DNA of 24,959 nt from a virus. The notes under the pieces were generated by a model. It did not search any database, was not told where the DNA came from, and worked only from the letters and a program-made list of their open reading frames with translations. The position numbers and the translations under genes are program-made. The stretch lies in IMG/VR virus record IMGVR_UViG_3300034521_000165, positions 1 to 24,959 of that record, one strand, 5' to 3'. Of this stretch, positions 8,061 to 13,987 are shown piece by piece (positions within the stretch are counted from its first letter, which is position 1; every line of letters starts with the position of its first letter).

Positions 8061-8098
8061 CATTATCACAGACACTCAGTGAATGCCTGCTGGAATGC
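8061..8098 (+). repeat. 38-bp imperfect direct repeat, copy 2
   Basis: The partner of 6973-7010, with differences at five positions, four of them in the left third. It lies just upstream of the minus-strand gene start and of the plus-strand gene at 8156. Confidence 0.75.
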
Positions 8099-8155
8099 TC
8101 TATGAGTTGGGTTCGTTAAATGATATGTTTCCAAATATAACCATAAGGAGATGAA

Positions 8156-8515
8156 ATGTTTAATTTTCTCAAAACACTCAACAGGCTCATCAATCAAAAA
8201 ACCACCCAAGAGGTACCGCAGGAATATTCAACCGAGCAGCTTCTGCAGTGGGCTACTGGGTGCATGTTAGAAGGTTTGCCGGACAAGTTTTACGAAGCGA
8301 GAATTTCCTGTTTCCGCAACATTGACAATGAAGGACGTACCGCAATCGCTTCAATACATGACGTCAAGTTGACCATAGAAAGCGAATACACTCCTTTCTA
8401 TCCGCCCGATGATCTTTACGCCACACATTGCATAGAGAAAATTCTTGCTGGAAATAACTGGAGCCAAGCAACTATAACTTTCAACCCAGAAACGACAGCC
8501 TTCACATGGGAATAA
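8156..8515 (+). CDS. Unknown cargo protein, 119 aa
   Basis: The ATG has a strong ribosome site (AAGGAG, six-base spacing). The product begins MFNFLKTLNRLINQ. It has no signal peptide or membrane segment and no recognised motif; it is an acidic soluble protein ending NWSQATITFNPETTAFTWE, with a Trp/aromatic-rich C terminus of the kind seen in some small immunity-type proteins. That resemblance is too weak to name a family. It is convergent with the Rz gene, nine bases away, as expected of a cargo gene placed at the end of the lysis cassette. Confidence 0.65.
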   Translation: MFNFLKTLNRLINQKTTQEVPQEYSTEQLLQWATGCMLEGLPDKFYEARISCFRNIDNEGRTAIASIHDVKLTIESEYTPFYPPDDLYATHCIEKILAGNNWSQATITFNPETTAFTWE

Positions 8516-8524
8516 CTTTCTCTT

Positions 8525-9055
8525 CTATGGCGAGGCTCTGGTATTTTCTATTTCACGTATTCCGGCAAGCTGATTGTTTGCCTTCTCAATGGTGGCCAGT
8601 AGCGGGTTAATCCACAGCACTGCCTGGCAGTACGTTATTGAGCTGGCGGCAGCGGCGCTATCACTGACTGTGTCAGCCTCCCCGGTATCGGGGTGCATTG
8701 CATTGGCACGTAAACGGTGCGCGTATTCGAGCAGCCCACCAGCGACATCAGCAGGAACAGGCAAATCACAGGTTTTTTCACGTCGTAAAATCTCCCGGTA
8801 TTCAATGATGGTTTTCTCTGTTCCGGCATCTATTAGCGAATTAAGGCGGTTGGTATTCTCTGCTATCTGGTTAAACCGGTTGAAGTTGAAGGCCTGAGTA
8901 GTTATCACCGCCGTCTGTAGCGCGTTGTCGCTACGCAAAACCCGGTTGTCGCTCTCTGACGTGGCCAGCGCGGCATTACTGCGGGCCAGCAGCACACAGA
9001 GCACCGAGATGAGGATGATAGCTGCCATCCCAACAAAAACGAGACTTCTGTTCAC
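8525..9055 (-). CDS. Rz: Rz-like inner-membrane spanin (i-spanin)
   Basis: A 176-aa i-spanin that, with Rz1, fuses inner and outer membranes at the last step of lysis. It has an N-terminal membrane anchor (RSLVFVGMAAIILISVLCVL) followed by a long periplasmic helical region with heptad-like spacing (ALATSESDNRVLRSDNALQ). The start is the GTG at 9055, which overlaps the endolysin stop as GTGA and has a G-rich ribosome site about seven bases upstream. The Rz1 gene lies inside it in another frame, the classic nested arrangement. Confidence 0.85.
   Translation of the reverse strand: MNRSLVFVGMAAIILISVLCVLLARSNAALATSESDNRVLRSDNALQTAVITTQAFNFNRFNQIAENTNRLNSLIDAGTEKTIIEYREILRREKTCDLPVPADVAGGLLEYAHRLRANAMHPDTGEADTVSDSAAAASSITYCQAVLWINPLLATIEKANNQLAGIREIENTRASP
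8635..8781 (-). CDS. Rz1: Rz1-like outer-membrane spanin lipoprotein, nested in Rz
   Basis: A 48-aa lipoprotein encoded entirely within Rz in another frame. The GTG at 8781 has GGGAG about ten bases upstream. The product begins MKKPVICLFLLMSLVGCSN; the lipobox LVGC makes Cys17 the lipidated residue, and the 32-residue mature part is Pro-rich near the end (APLPPAQ), as in known Rz1 proteins. It pairs with Rz to form the spanin complex. Confidence 0.85.
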   Translation of the reverse strand: MKKPVICLFLLMSLVGCSNTRTVYVPMQCTPIPGRLTQSVIAPLPPAQ

Positions 9056-9600
9056 TGGTCTATCCCCCAGCACGTCAGCGCGCTTTCCTGGTCTCGCCGT
9101 TCTACCTGCCCATAACAGCCATTTTTCTGGCCTTTAGTCAGGCGACAATCACGGCCACCGTCTTTAATCCACCAGCGGATCGCTTCACAGGCTCCTTTAC
9201 GGTCACCAGCGTTAATGCGCTTGTAAAACGTAGATGGGAAGCATTTTGCGGGACCGATGTTATAAGGGCAAAAAGATGCGATACCCGCTTTCTGCGGCTC
9301 ACTCAGCGGAATTTTGATATTTCGCTCAACCCACGCCAGCGCTTTGTCGCGTTCGATGGCGTTTACCTGGGCACATTTCTCAGCAGAAAGCCTCATGTCC
9401 TGAACTACTGGCTTACCATCAACCATCGTGGCACCACGGCAAATAGTCCAGATTCCGCCACCGTCGCGATATGCTGTCAGGCTGTTACCCTCTTTCTCAT
9501 CCAGAAACTGATCGAGAATCACGGGGGCGGAAGCCCCGGCAAGAATCAAACCAACGACCGCTGCGCTCAGTTTATTCTTCAGCTTTGGTGACATTACCAT
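9052..9600 (-). CDS. R: SAR endolysin, GH24 lysozyme (P21 R type)
   Basis: A 182-aa muramidase. The catalytic triad of phage T4-type lysozymes is plain: Glu37, eight residues, Asp46, five residues, Thr52 in EGNSLTAYRDGGGIWT. The N terminus (KLKNKLSAAVVGLILAGASA) is weakly hydrophobic and Ala/Gly-rich, like a signal-anchor-release segment, so the enzyme is exported, held inactive in the membrane and released when the membrane is depolarised. Several Cys after the active site would allow disulfide control. The start ATG at 9600 has GGAGG nine bases upstream and overlaps the end of the holin gene by 29 bases. Confidence 0.92.
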   Translation of the reverse strand: MVMSPKLKNKLSAAVVGLILAGASAPVILDQFLDEKEGNSLTAYRDGGGIWTICRGATMVDGKPVVQDMRLSAEKCAQVNAIERDKALAWVERNIKIPLSEPQKAGIASFCPYNIGPAKCFPSTFYKRINAGDRKGACEAIRWWIKDGGRDCRLTKGQKNGCYGQVERRDQESALTCWGIDQ

Positions 9601-9850
9601 TAAGCCGGTCCTCCCTTTCCTTTTTCCTGTAATACCAGTTCACTGCACAGGTAATAACAGTGCATGCGATACCGACAATAATTGCCCAGTCGCTCAGGCT
9701 TAACCCTGCAATTCTGTCGGCCAACATCCAGGACACCTCTTTTGCTGTTTTAGCTGTTTCGGCATATGCCTTCGCTGATACACCGCAGCCGGTCAGCGTG
9801 GTTCCTGTTCCATATGAAAGTCTGCTGTAAATGGTGCTCATTCTGGTCAT
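9572..9850 (-). CDS. Holin, S21-like with dual start
   Basis: A 92-aa holin. The strong site GGAGG lies seven bases before ATG at 9850, giving MTRMSTIYSRLSYGTG. Two starts three codons apart with a basic residue between them (M1-T-R-M4) match the holin/antiholin dual start of P21 S (M1-K-S-M4). It has a weakly hydrophobic first segment, a clear second one (SDWAIIVGIACTVITCAVNW) and a basic tail (YYRKKEREDRLNG). Together with a SAR endolysin this points to the pinholin type, which depolarises the membrane. It is longer than the 71-aa S21. Confidence 0.8.
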   Translation of the reverse strand: MTRMSTIYSRLSYGTGTTLTGCGVSAKAYAETAKTAKEVSWMLADRIAGLSLSDWAIIVGIACTVITCAVNWYYRKKEREDRLNGNVTKAEE

Positions 9851-9961
9851 AGCCTCACCTCCGATTCTTCGGATGGCGCTGTGTGTGATTAAAGGGTCAG
9901 GCTTCACGGGCTGGATTTATCAACAAAGCACGTAGCGGATGATTCCCGTGAGCCTGAAATG

Positions 9962-9990
9962 AAAAAGGCCGCCAGTTGGCAGCCTAAAAA
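9962..9990 (-). terminator. Minus-strand terminator upstream of the holin
   Basis: On the minus strand GGCTGCC-AACT-GGCGGCC (one T-G pair) is followed by TTTTTC. It lies about 110 bases upstream of the holin start, where Q-modified RNA polymerase must read through. A nearly identical stem stands at 10694-10719. Confidence 0.75.
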
Positions 9991-10108
9991 TGATGTTTGA
10001 TAATTTTTCCATCGAGCAAGGTTAGACTAGCCAATTACAGTAGCTTGCTCTCCAATTCAATTCCTGATCTACTACTTGGTTCTAGCAACCAATGAAAAAG
10101 GATAGATC

Positions 10109-10402
10109 GTGAATAATGGGAAAAATGAACGATTCAGAGTGTACTTATCCAGTTTTGATGCGGATATTGCAGCACTAACAGAAGCCTGTAAAAGTATCAG
10201 CAACAGTCTTAACTCTGTTTTGGAGAGCACAAAAAGAGAGGGGTTTATAAACCCGATTCAAGTTTTCATAGATTCTTTAACACTGAATCAGCCCGAAACA
10301 CATTCTAATATCTGGGTAGCCGTTAATTCATCATGGCAGATTGCAGAAGAAGCCAGGCTAAAACTTGAGAAATTTGGTTATAAGACTGGTGAAATTATTT
10401 AA
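10109..10402 (+). CDS. Unknown cargo protein, 97 aa
   Basis: A GTG start with AAGGA in front. The product begins MNNGKNERFRVYLSSF and is soluble and mostly helical (DIAALTEACKSISNSLNSVLE, then SWQIAEEARLKLEKFGYKTG). No family is recognised. It opposes the lysis genes and is followed five bases after its stop by its own strong terminator, so it is a self-contained expression unit set just upstream of the holin, between two copies of the same minus-strand terminator. Confidence 0.6.
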   Translation: MNNGKNERFRVYLSSFDADIAALTEACKSISNSLNSVLESTKREGFINPIQVFIDSLTLNQPETHSNIWVAVNSSWQIAEEARLKLEKFGYKTGEII

Positions 10403-10406
10403 ATAT

Positions 10407-10430
10407 CCTCCGGCATAGCCGGAGGTTTTT
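10407..10430 (+). terminator. Intrinsic terminator of the 10109-10402 gene
   Basis: CCTCCGGC-ATA-GCCGGAGG is a perfect 8-bp stem with a 3-nt loop followed by TTTTT. Confidence 0.9.
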
Positions 10431-10496
10431 CTGATACGCCTATAAGGCTCTGTTTCCAGTTGCGTCCTAACAGGCGCATACGATCTTACATATACA

Positions 10497-10646
10497 TCAC
10501 ACTTCGTTACTTATGACCCGTGAACGGGCTACCCGGATAAATGCGCCAAACACCACACCGTAATCGGTTCCGGTTAACAGTTCATAGACACTGGCCCCCG
10601 TCAGGACACCACCAGCCAGCCCAGTACCGGAAATCGGATCGGGCAT
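10497..10646 (-). pseudogene. Truncated second holin remnant
   Basis: A 49-codon frame with a G-rich ribosome site in front. The product begins MPDPISGTGLAGGVLTGASV and continues to GTDYGVVFGAF. This matches the N terminus of a phage holin class distinct from the S21 type (proteins opening with a SGTA-like start and GVVFGAFAGAVFYV), but after GVVFGAF it runs into unrelated sequence (IRVARSRVISNEV) and stops, losing the membrane helices. It appears to be the 5' end of an older lysis cassette cut when cargo DNA entered. The family match is from memory of the pattern. Confidence 0.5.
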
Positions 10647-10693
10647 TTAGCCCCCTCTAAATTGCTGTGAGTCCTCTCAGGAATGAGGGGAAT

Positions 10694-10719
10694 AAAAAAA
10701 GGCCGCCATGCGGCAGCCT
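10694..10719 (-). terminator. Minus-strand terminator upstream of the holin remnant
   Basis: On the minus strand GCCGC-ATG-GCGGC, extended by AGG/CCT-type flanks, is followed by a run of seven T. Stem and flanks resemble the terminator at 9962-9990, as if the leader of the lysis cassette were present twice. Confidence 0.8.
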
Positions 10720-10737
10720 CAAAGTAAGTACGGTTGT

Positions 10738-10926
10738 TTACAATGGTGGAGAGAGAGGACCTTCTAACACCTCTGCTTCACCGTTATGGCAAATGTCATC
10801 GCCTCTGGTCAGATGCCAAACACCTGTGATTATTTTCCCCGTTTCCAAGTCATCAACAGTGTCATTCGTGTAGTACGCTACCTGTACAACACCGACATGC
10901 TGAATCCAGTAATACCCTTCTTTCAT
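10738..10926 (-). CDS. Small conserved-looking phage protein, 62 aa
   Basis: The ATG is preceded by GGAGGAG at good spacing. The product begins MKEGYYWIQHVGVVQVAYYT and continues GVWHLTRGDDICHNGEAEVL: a compact aromatic-rich domain of the kind seen in many small lambdoid proteins, which often start with a GYYW-type strand. Function unknown. It sits on the late strand between Q and lysis, directly upstream of a terminator. Confidence 0.6.
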   Translation of the reverse strand: MKEGYYWIQHVGVVQVAYYTNDTVDDLETGKIITGVWHLTRGDDICHNGEAEVLEGPLSPPL

Positions 10927-11010
10927 AAGCTCCTCCGCGATACTCAGCAGATAGTATAGAGCAGTACAAATAATGCTGTGGTGCAGGAAGCCACAACTTA
11001 ATCTTTGCTA

Positions 11011-11037
11011 TAAAGTAATTTCGAAAGATGACGATAA
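11011..11037 (+). promoter_or_regulatory. Sigma-28 (FliA) type promoter of the flxA-like gene
   Basis: TAAAGTAA, an 11-base spacer and GACGATAA match the enterobacterial flagellar sigma-28 consensus TAAAGTTT-N11-GCCGATAA in six of eight and seven of eight positions, with exact spacing. It lies 33 bases upstream of the start of a FlxA-like gene, and flxA of E. coli is a known FliA-dependent gene. Confidence 0.8.
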
Positions 11038-11069
11038 TGGGTAATAAATGTAAGGCCGGAGGAACCACC

Positions 11070-11444
11070 ATGAGCATGACAGTTAGCACTTTGGGTCAGG
11101 ACATACTGCAAAGCACAGTAAAACAAGCACCTTCAAGTACTGGCAACTCTGTTTCACAACAAATTCAAAACCTGAAAAAACAAATTGGTGAGTTGACAAA
11201 AGAACTCAGCGCCATGGGTTCAAAAATAAATGAAGTAACCTCCGAAGATGAGGCAAAACTGCTTAAACAGCAGATGGAGATGATTCAAAGGCAAATCGAG
11301 TCTATGTACGCAAAAATTGCTCAATTACAAAAACAAGAAGCAGAAAAAAACCAAATGGCATCGGGTGCATTACCTACGGTAAGTGACAAATCAAGTTCGA
11401 ACGTTGCAGGGAATAATACTAAAAATATTGATGTCTACGTTTAG
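11070..11444 (+). CDS. flxA: FlxA-like family protein
   Basis: A 124-aa protein of the FlxA-like family; E. coli flxA itself lies in the Qin prophage and is expressed with late flagellar genes, its role unknown. The start is the ATG at 11070 behind GGAGGA (seven-base spacing). The protein opens MSMTVSTLGQDI, has a Ser/Thr-rich stretch, and then a long coiled coil at about residues 30-95 (QIQNLKKQIGELTKELSAMG, QMEMIQRQIESMYAKIAQLQ), with a Ser/Asn-rich tail ending DVYV. It is plus-strand cargo against the late operon. The gene symbol is by family resemblance. Confidence 0.85.
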   Translation: MSMTVSTLGQDILQSTVKQAPSSTGNSVSQQIQNLKKQIGELTKELSAMGSKINEVTSEDEAKLLKQQMEMIQRQIESMYAKIAQLQKQEAEKNQMASGALPTVSDKSSSNVAGNNTKNIDVYV

Positions 11445-11526
11445 CAGTGACCCCCTATCATTTTTCCTCTGAGTTAGAAACGAAAAAGGATTGTGAGAAC
11501 TTGTTTTCGAGTTAACGATTTCAGAT

Positions 11527-11586
11527 CGGCGATATGACAGGGGTACTGGTGCTATGCACCTCGCGAATACCCCTGTCGTATCGCCG
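11527..11586. repeat. Long inverted repeat with nested hairpin (possible structured RNA)
   Basis: A 19-bp stem (11527-11545 with 11568-11586; one mismatch that is a G-T pair in RNA) encloses a loop that itself folds as GGTGC-TAT-GCACC. It is non-coding, 80 bases after the flxA-like gene, and followed at 11592 by a terminator hairpin. It could be the 3' end of the flxA transcript or a small RNA. Confidence 0.7.
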
Positions 11587-11591
11587 GAAAG

Positions 11592-11615
11592 CAAAAACCC
11601 CGCACAGGCGGGGTT
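11592..11615 (-). terminator. Strong terminator on the late strand (may act both ways)
   Basis: AACCCCGC-ACAG-GCGGGGTT is a perfect stem. On the minus strand it is followed by TTTTTGC; on the plus strand by the weaker TTCTCGTT. On the minus strand it follows the tRNA-like sequence; on the plus strand it could end the flxA-like transcript. Confidence 0.85.
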
Positions 11616-11678
11616 CTCGTTATATTCAAATTGTTCGCTTCTCGTCGCTGCCATTGTAGCGCAGGTCTGCTAGACATT

Positions 11679-11702
11679 GTGACCTATTGATTACAAGTCG
11701 GC
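11679..11702 (-). pseudogene. Fragment of a tRNA-Thr(TGT)-like sequence (anticodon arm)
   Basis: On the minus strand CCGACTTGTAATCAATAGG closely resembles the anticodon arm plus variable loop of tRNA-Thr with anticodon TGT (CTGACTTGTAATCAGTAGG as remembered). No matching T arm or D arm is found next to it, so it is a remnant at most. It follows the tRNA-Ile2-like sequence on the same strand. Confidence 0.45.
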
Positions 11703-11719
11703 CTAAGCCAAGTTGACGT

Positions 11720-11798
11720 TAGTGTCCCTTGCCGGACTTGAACCAGCGACCGGACGATTATGAGCCGCAGGCTCTAACCAACTTAGCCATATGACCAC
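11720..11798 (-). tRNA. tRNA-Ile2/Met-like (anticodon CAT), probably degenerate
   Basis: Read on the minus strand, the D arm is GGCT-AAGTTGGTTAG-AGCC, the anticodon loop is CTCATAA (anticodon CAT), and the T arm GCTGG-TTCAAGT-CCGGC is perfect apart from one T-G pair. The middle and 3' part match tRNA-Ile2 of the ileX/ileZ type, the tRNA carried by Stx phages between Q and stx, which is the same place in the phage map. The 3' end is ACTA rather than ACCA, and the 5' seven bases (TGGTCAT) do not pair with AAGGGAC. The acceptor stem therefore looks broken, and the gene may be non-functional. Confidence 0.6.
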
Positions 11799-12113
11799 GG
11801 GTTAAAAATGGTCAATGCTGACTTAGAACGCTTTCTTTATTTTTAAAGAAAAAGCAACACGAGAATCAAGAATAAATAACCTACATCACAATAAAAAATG
11901 CATAAAAATATACATTATTTCATGTTCATATGTATTGTCTGGTCATCACCGTTAAAGTAAACATGTAATCAATACTGGCGATTAGGCTATGTTTCCCTGC
12001 ATTGCATGCAAAAAAAACACCGAAAACCAAGTCTTAAACTGGAGTTAAGTCCGTATCGTAGAATTTACTCTTAACAGATTACGATAGTTTTTGCGTACGC
12101 GTGAGCATTTTTG
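11799..12113. other. AT-rich gene-free stretch between tRNA-like sequence and Ntn gene
   Basis: No gene is seen. Contents: a possible minus-strand promoter at 11841-11869, short inverted repeats CTTAA...TTAAG (12032-12048) and TATCGTA...TACGATA (12054-12060 with 12080-12086). The latter lie just upstream of the promoter of the 12148 gene and could be an operator. Confidence 0.4.
11841..11869 (-). promoter_or_regulatory. Candidate late/tRNA promoter
   Basis: On the minus strand TTGATT (11869-11864), a 17-base spacer and TTAAAA (11846-11841). It would start about 35 bases upstream of the tRNA-like gene and upstream of the terminators that Q should overcome, as pR' does. It rests only on hexamers and location. 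Confidence 0.35.
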
Positions 12114-12119
12114 TATTGT
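12091..12119 (+). promoter_or_regulatory. Candidate sigma-70 promoter of the Ntn-hydrolase module
   Basis: TTGCGT, a 17-base spacer and TATTGT, ending 28 bases before the ATG at 12148. An inverted repeat (TATCGTA...TACGATA) lies directly upstream. Confidence 0.5.
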
Positions 12120-12147
12120 TATAAAAACCCTATAGAAAGAAGAGAAA

Positions 12148-13431
12148 ATGACTGCTGAAATTGCTGTTTTCAATAAATCTGCTGTTGCGTTAGCTGCGGA
12201 TTCTGCTGTAACAATATCAGGCGGGGGTAAGCATAAAATCTACAATGGTGCTGAAAAACTCTTTGCTCTCACCAAACACCATCCAGTCGGTGTTATGGTA
12301 TATGGTGCTGGTGATTTATGTTCGGCGCCTTGGGAATTGGTGATCAAAGCCTATCGAAAAAAACTAGGCGATAATCACTTTCCCAATCTTGAAGGCTATG
12401 TTAGTGATTTTTTTGATTTTTTAGAAAAATCAAATGATATAGTCACTCCAGGAATGCGTGAAGACAACCTTTATCAATACTTATCAGATGGTGTTTTCGA
12501 TCTGTTATTTGATACTTTTGCAGACCCAAAAGAGCCTAGTTACTGGAATCCTCTTGATCATCAGCTATTTTTTACTGAATTCGTTGAGTACTGTCAGGAG
12601 TTATTGGAACATCTATCCGATACGGACTTTTTAGAAGGTTTTTCTGGCGATGACCTAGATGACGCTCGTGCATTTTGTGATGGACTTAGTGTTCGAATCG
12701 TAGCCGATAAATTAGGACGCCTCCCGGAAGTTGATGTTCCCCCAGATTTCTACAAGGTTCTGGCGAGCATTTTTGCTGCCATGATTTGTAAAATTAATGA
12801 TGTTGGCAATATCACTGGGATCGTTTTTGCCGGCTACGGTGAGAACGATTATTACCCAAAAGTACTTTCATTTGATATAGGTGGATACTTTAATGATAAG
12901 GTTCGTCGATACAAAAATGAAGGGAAATGTTCATCTGGTGGCGAAAGTGGAGTTACTCCATTTGCCCAAAGTGAAGAAGTGGGTGCCTTTATGCAAGGCG
13001 CCAATCAAGGGTTACTTGGACAACTTCATAAAGAATATCAAGAGTCGATTGCTAACCTGCTAGGAGGTATTGACTCAACAATCACTAAAGTGATACCAAA
13101 TGACAAAATAGAAGAGACGCAAGCTGCTATACTTGATTTGGTTAACAGCACTGTAGCTGAATGTGATAAACGTATACAGAATTTCATGCATGAAAACTAC
13201 GTGCGGAAGGTGGTCGACATGATCAAGTTTCTTCCTAAGCAAGATTTAGCTTACATGGCAGAGTCTCTCGTTAACCTTACTGCTTTTAAACGAAAAGTAT
13301 CAGAAGACTCGGAGACAGTAGGCGGCCCAATTGACGTAGCAGTAATTTCGAAAGCTGATGGATTCATTTGGGTTAAACGGAAACACTATTTTGAGCAAGA
13401 GTTGAACCATCACTTCTTCTCTCGGTCATAA
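12148..13431 (+). CDS. Proteasome-like Ntn-hydrolase family protein, 427 aa
   Basis: The N terminus reads like a proteasome beta or HslV subunit: MTAEIAVFNKSAVALAADSA, then NGAEKLFAL. After Met removal the chain would begin with Thr1, the nucleophile position; Asp falls at position 17 (ALAADS), as in proteasome subunits, and Lys at 36 (AEKL), near the usual Lys33. GVMVYGAGD (about 48-56) fits the next strand. A second Ntn-like stretch is GIVFAGYGENDYYPKVLSFD (224-243). Between them is an acidic insertion (about 75-215); after residue 290 comes a helical extension of unknown role. The protein is about twice the length of a proteasome subunit. The plus-strand gene faces the late operon with its own promoter and terminator. 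The specific family and substrate are unknown; the fold call is inferred from these motifs. Confidence 0.75.
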   Translation: MTAEIAVFNKSAVALAADSAVTISGGGKHKIYNGAEKLFALTKHHPVGVMVYGAGDLCSAPWELVIKAYRKKLGDNHFPNLEGYVSDFFDFLEKSNDIVTPGMREDNLYQYLSDGVFDLLFDTFADPKEPSYWNPLDHQLFFTEFVEYCQELLEHLSDTDFLEGFSGDDLDDARAFCDGLSVRIVADKLGRLPEVDVPPDFYKVLASIFAAMICKINDVGNITGIVFAGYGENDYYPKVLSFDIGGYFNDKVRRYKNEGKCSSGGESGVTPFAQSEEVGAFMQGANQGLLGQLHKEYQESIANLLGGIDSTITKVIPNDKIEETQAAILDLVNSTVAECDKRIQNFMHENYVRKVVDMIKFLPKQDLAYMAESLVNLTAFKRKVSEDSETVGGPIDVAVISKADGFIWVKRKHYFEQELNHHFFSRS

Positions 13432-13452
13432 GGGAACACATGAGGGTAGCTT

Positions 13453-13596
13453 ATGAAAATGAAACAATCTTTCCAAAAAAACCAACCGAAAACGATTAAG
13501 GATTTTTTTGTATCTGAAAAGATAAAATCTAGAGAAAAATCCTCAGATCGAAATAGTTTCTTTCAGAGACTATTAGAAAACAATCATAATGCGTAA
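13453..13596 (+). CDS. Small basic protein, 47 aa, partner of the Ntn gene
   Basis: Starts 22 bases after the Ntn gene stop with GAGG seven bases before ATG. The product begins MKMKQSFQKNQPKTIKDFFV and continues EKIKSREKSSDRNSFFQRLL: basic, Lys/Gln/Ser-rich, probably helical and partly disordered, with repeated Phe pairs. No family is recognised. Co-directional spacing and the shared terminator indicate an operon with the Ntn hydrolase; it could be a substrate, inhibitor, adaptor or toxin. Confidence 0.6.
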   Translation: MKMKQSFQKNQPKTIKDFFVSEKIKSREKSSDRNSFFQRLLENNHNA

Positions 13597-13604
13597 ACCC
13601 TAGT

Positions 13605-13628
13605 AAGCAGGCCAAGTGGCCTGCTTTT
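13605..13628 (+). terminator. Terminator of the Ntn module, abutting Q
   Basis: AGCAGGCC-AAGT-GGCCTGCT is a perfect 8-bp stem followed by TTTCT on the plus strand. It starts nine bases after the 47-aa gene and ends at the Q stop, separating the two convergent units. Confidence 0.8.
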
Positions 13629-13976
13629 CTATTCGATAACAATTGCAAAACTTCCCTCTATAAACCCCAGTGCTGCCTGTAGATCTTTCCTGATAGTTCC
13701 ATCTGAGCACTTACGTTTCTTCGCAATAGTGCGCAATGAAACACCGATCACAAAGTGAGCAATAATTAATTCATGCTCATCAGGCCTATACTTGCGTAAG
13801 CGAGCCACGCATCCATCAATCATAATACCTTCATCGTCATCGCACTGTTGACGAGATTTCTTACCATGAGGAAATAATCCTTTAAACCCAGCCGCAATTG
13901 GTTGCCAGTCCACACCGCTACTGTCAGCTGCAGCCCAGGCCCCCCAACGATCCATCACTTCATACATATCACGCAT
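13629..13976 (-). CDS. Q: Late antiterminator, Q-like family
   Basis: A 115-aa protein of the short Q-type antiterminator family (phage 82/P21-like). Typical features are the start MRDMYEVMDRWGAWAAADSS, the central Asp/Glu patch DDDEGIMIDG, and the helix-turn-helix-like GVSLRTIAKKRKCSDGTIRKDLQAALGF split over about residues 78-105. It should bind near the late promoter and make RNA polymerase ignore downstream terminators. The ATG at 13976 has AAGGAG seven bases upstream. Its downstream side is occupied by a convergent cargo module, which separates Q from the lysis genes by almost 4 kb. Confidence 0.85.
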   Translation of the reverse strand: MRDMYEVMDRWGAWAAADSSGVDWQPIAAGFKGLFPHGKKSRQQCDDDEGIMIDGCVARLRKYRPDEHELIIAHFVIGVSLRTIAKKRKCSDGTIRKDLQAALGFIEGSFAIVIE

Positions 13977-13987
13977 CAAACATCTCC

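Noticed and set aside
13462-13530. PCNA-box-like motif in the 47-aa protein (QPKTIKDFF)
   Set aside because: Spacing is one residue off and bacteria have no PCNA; chance resemblance.
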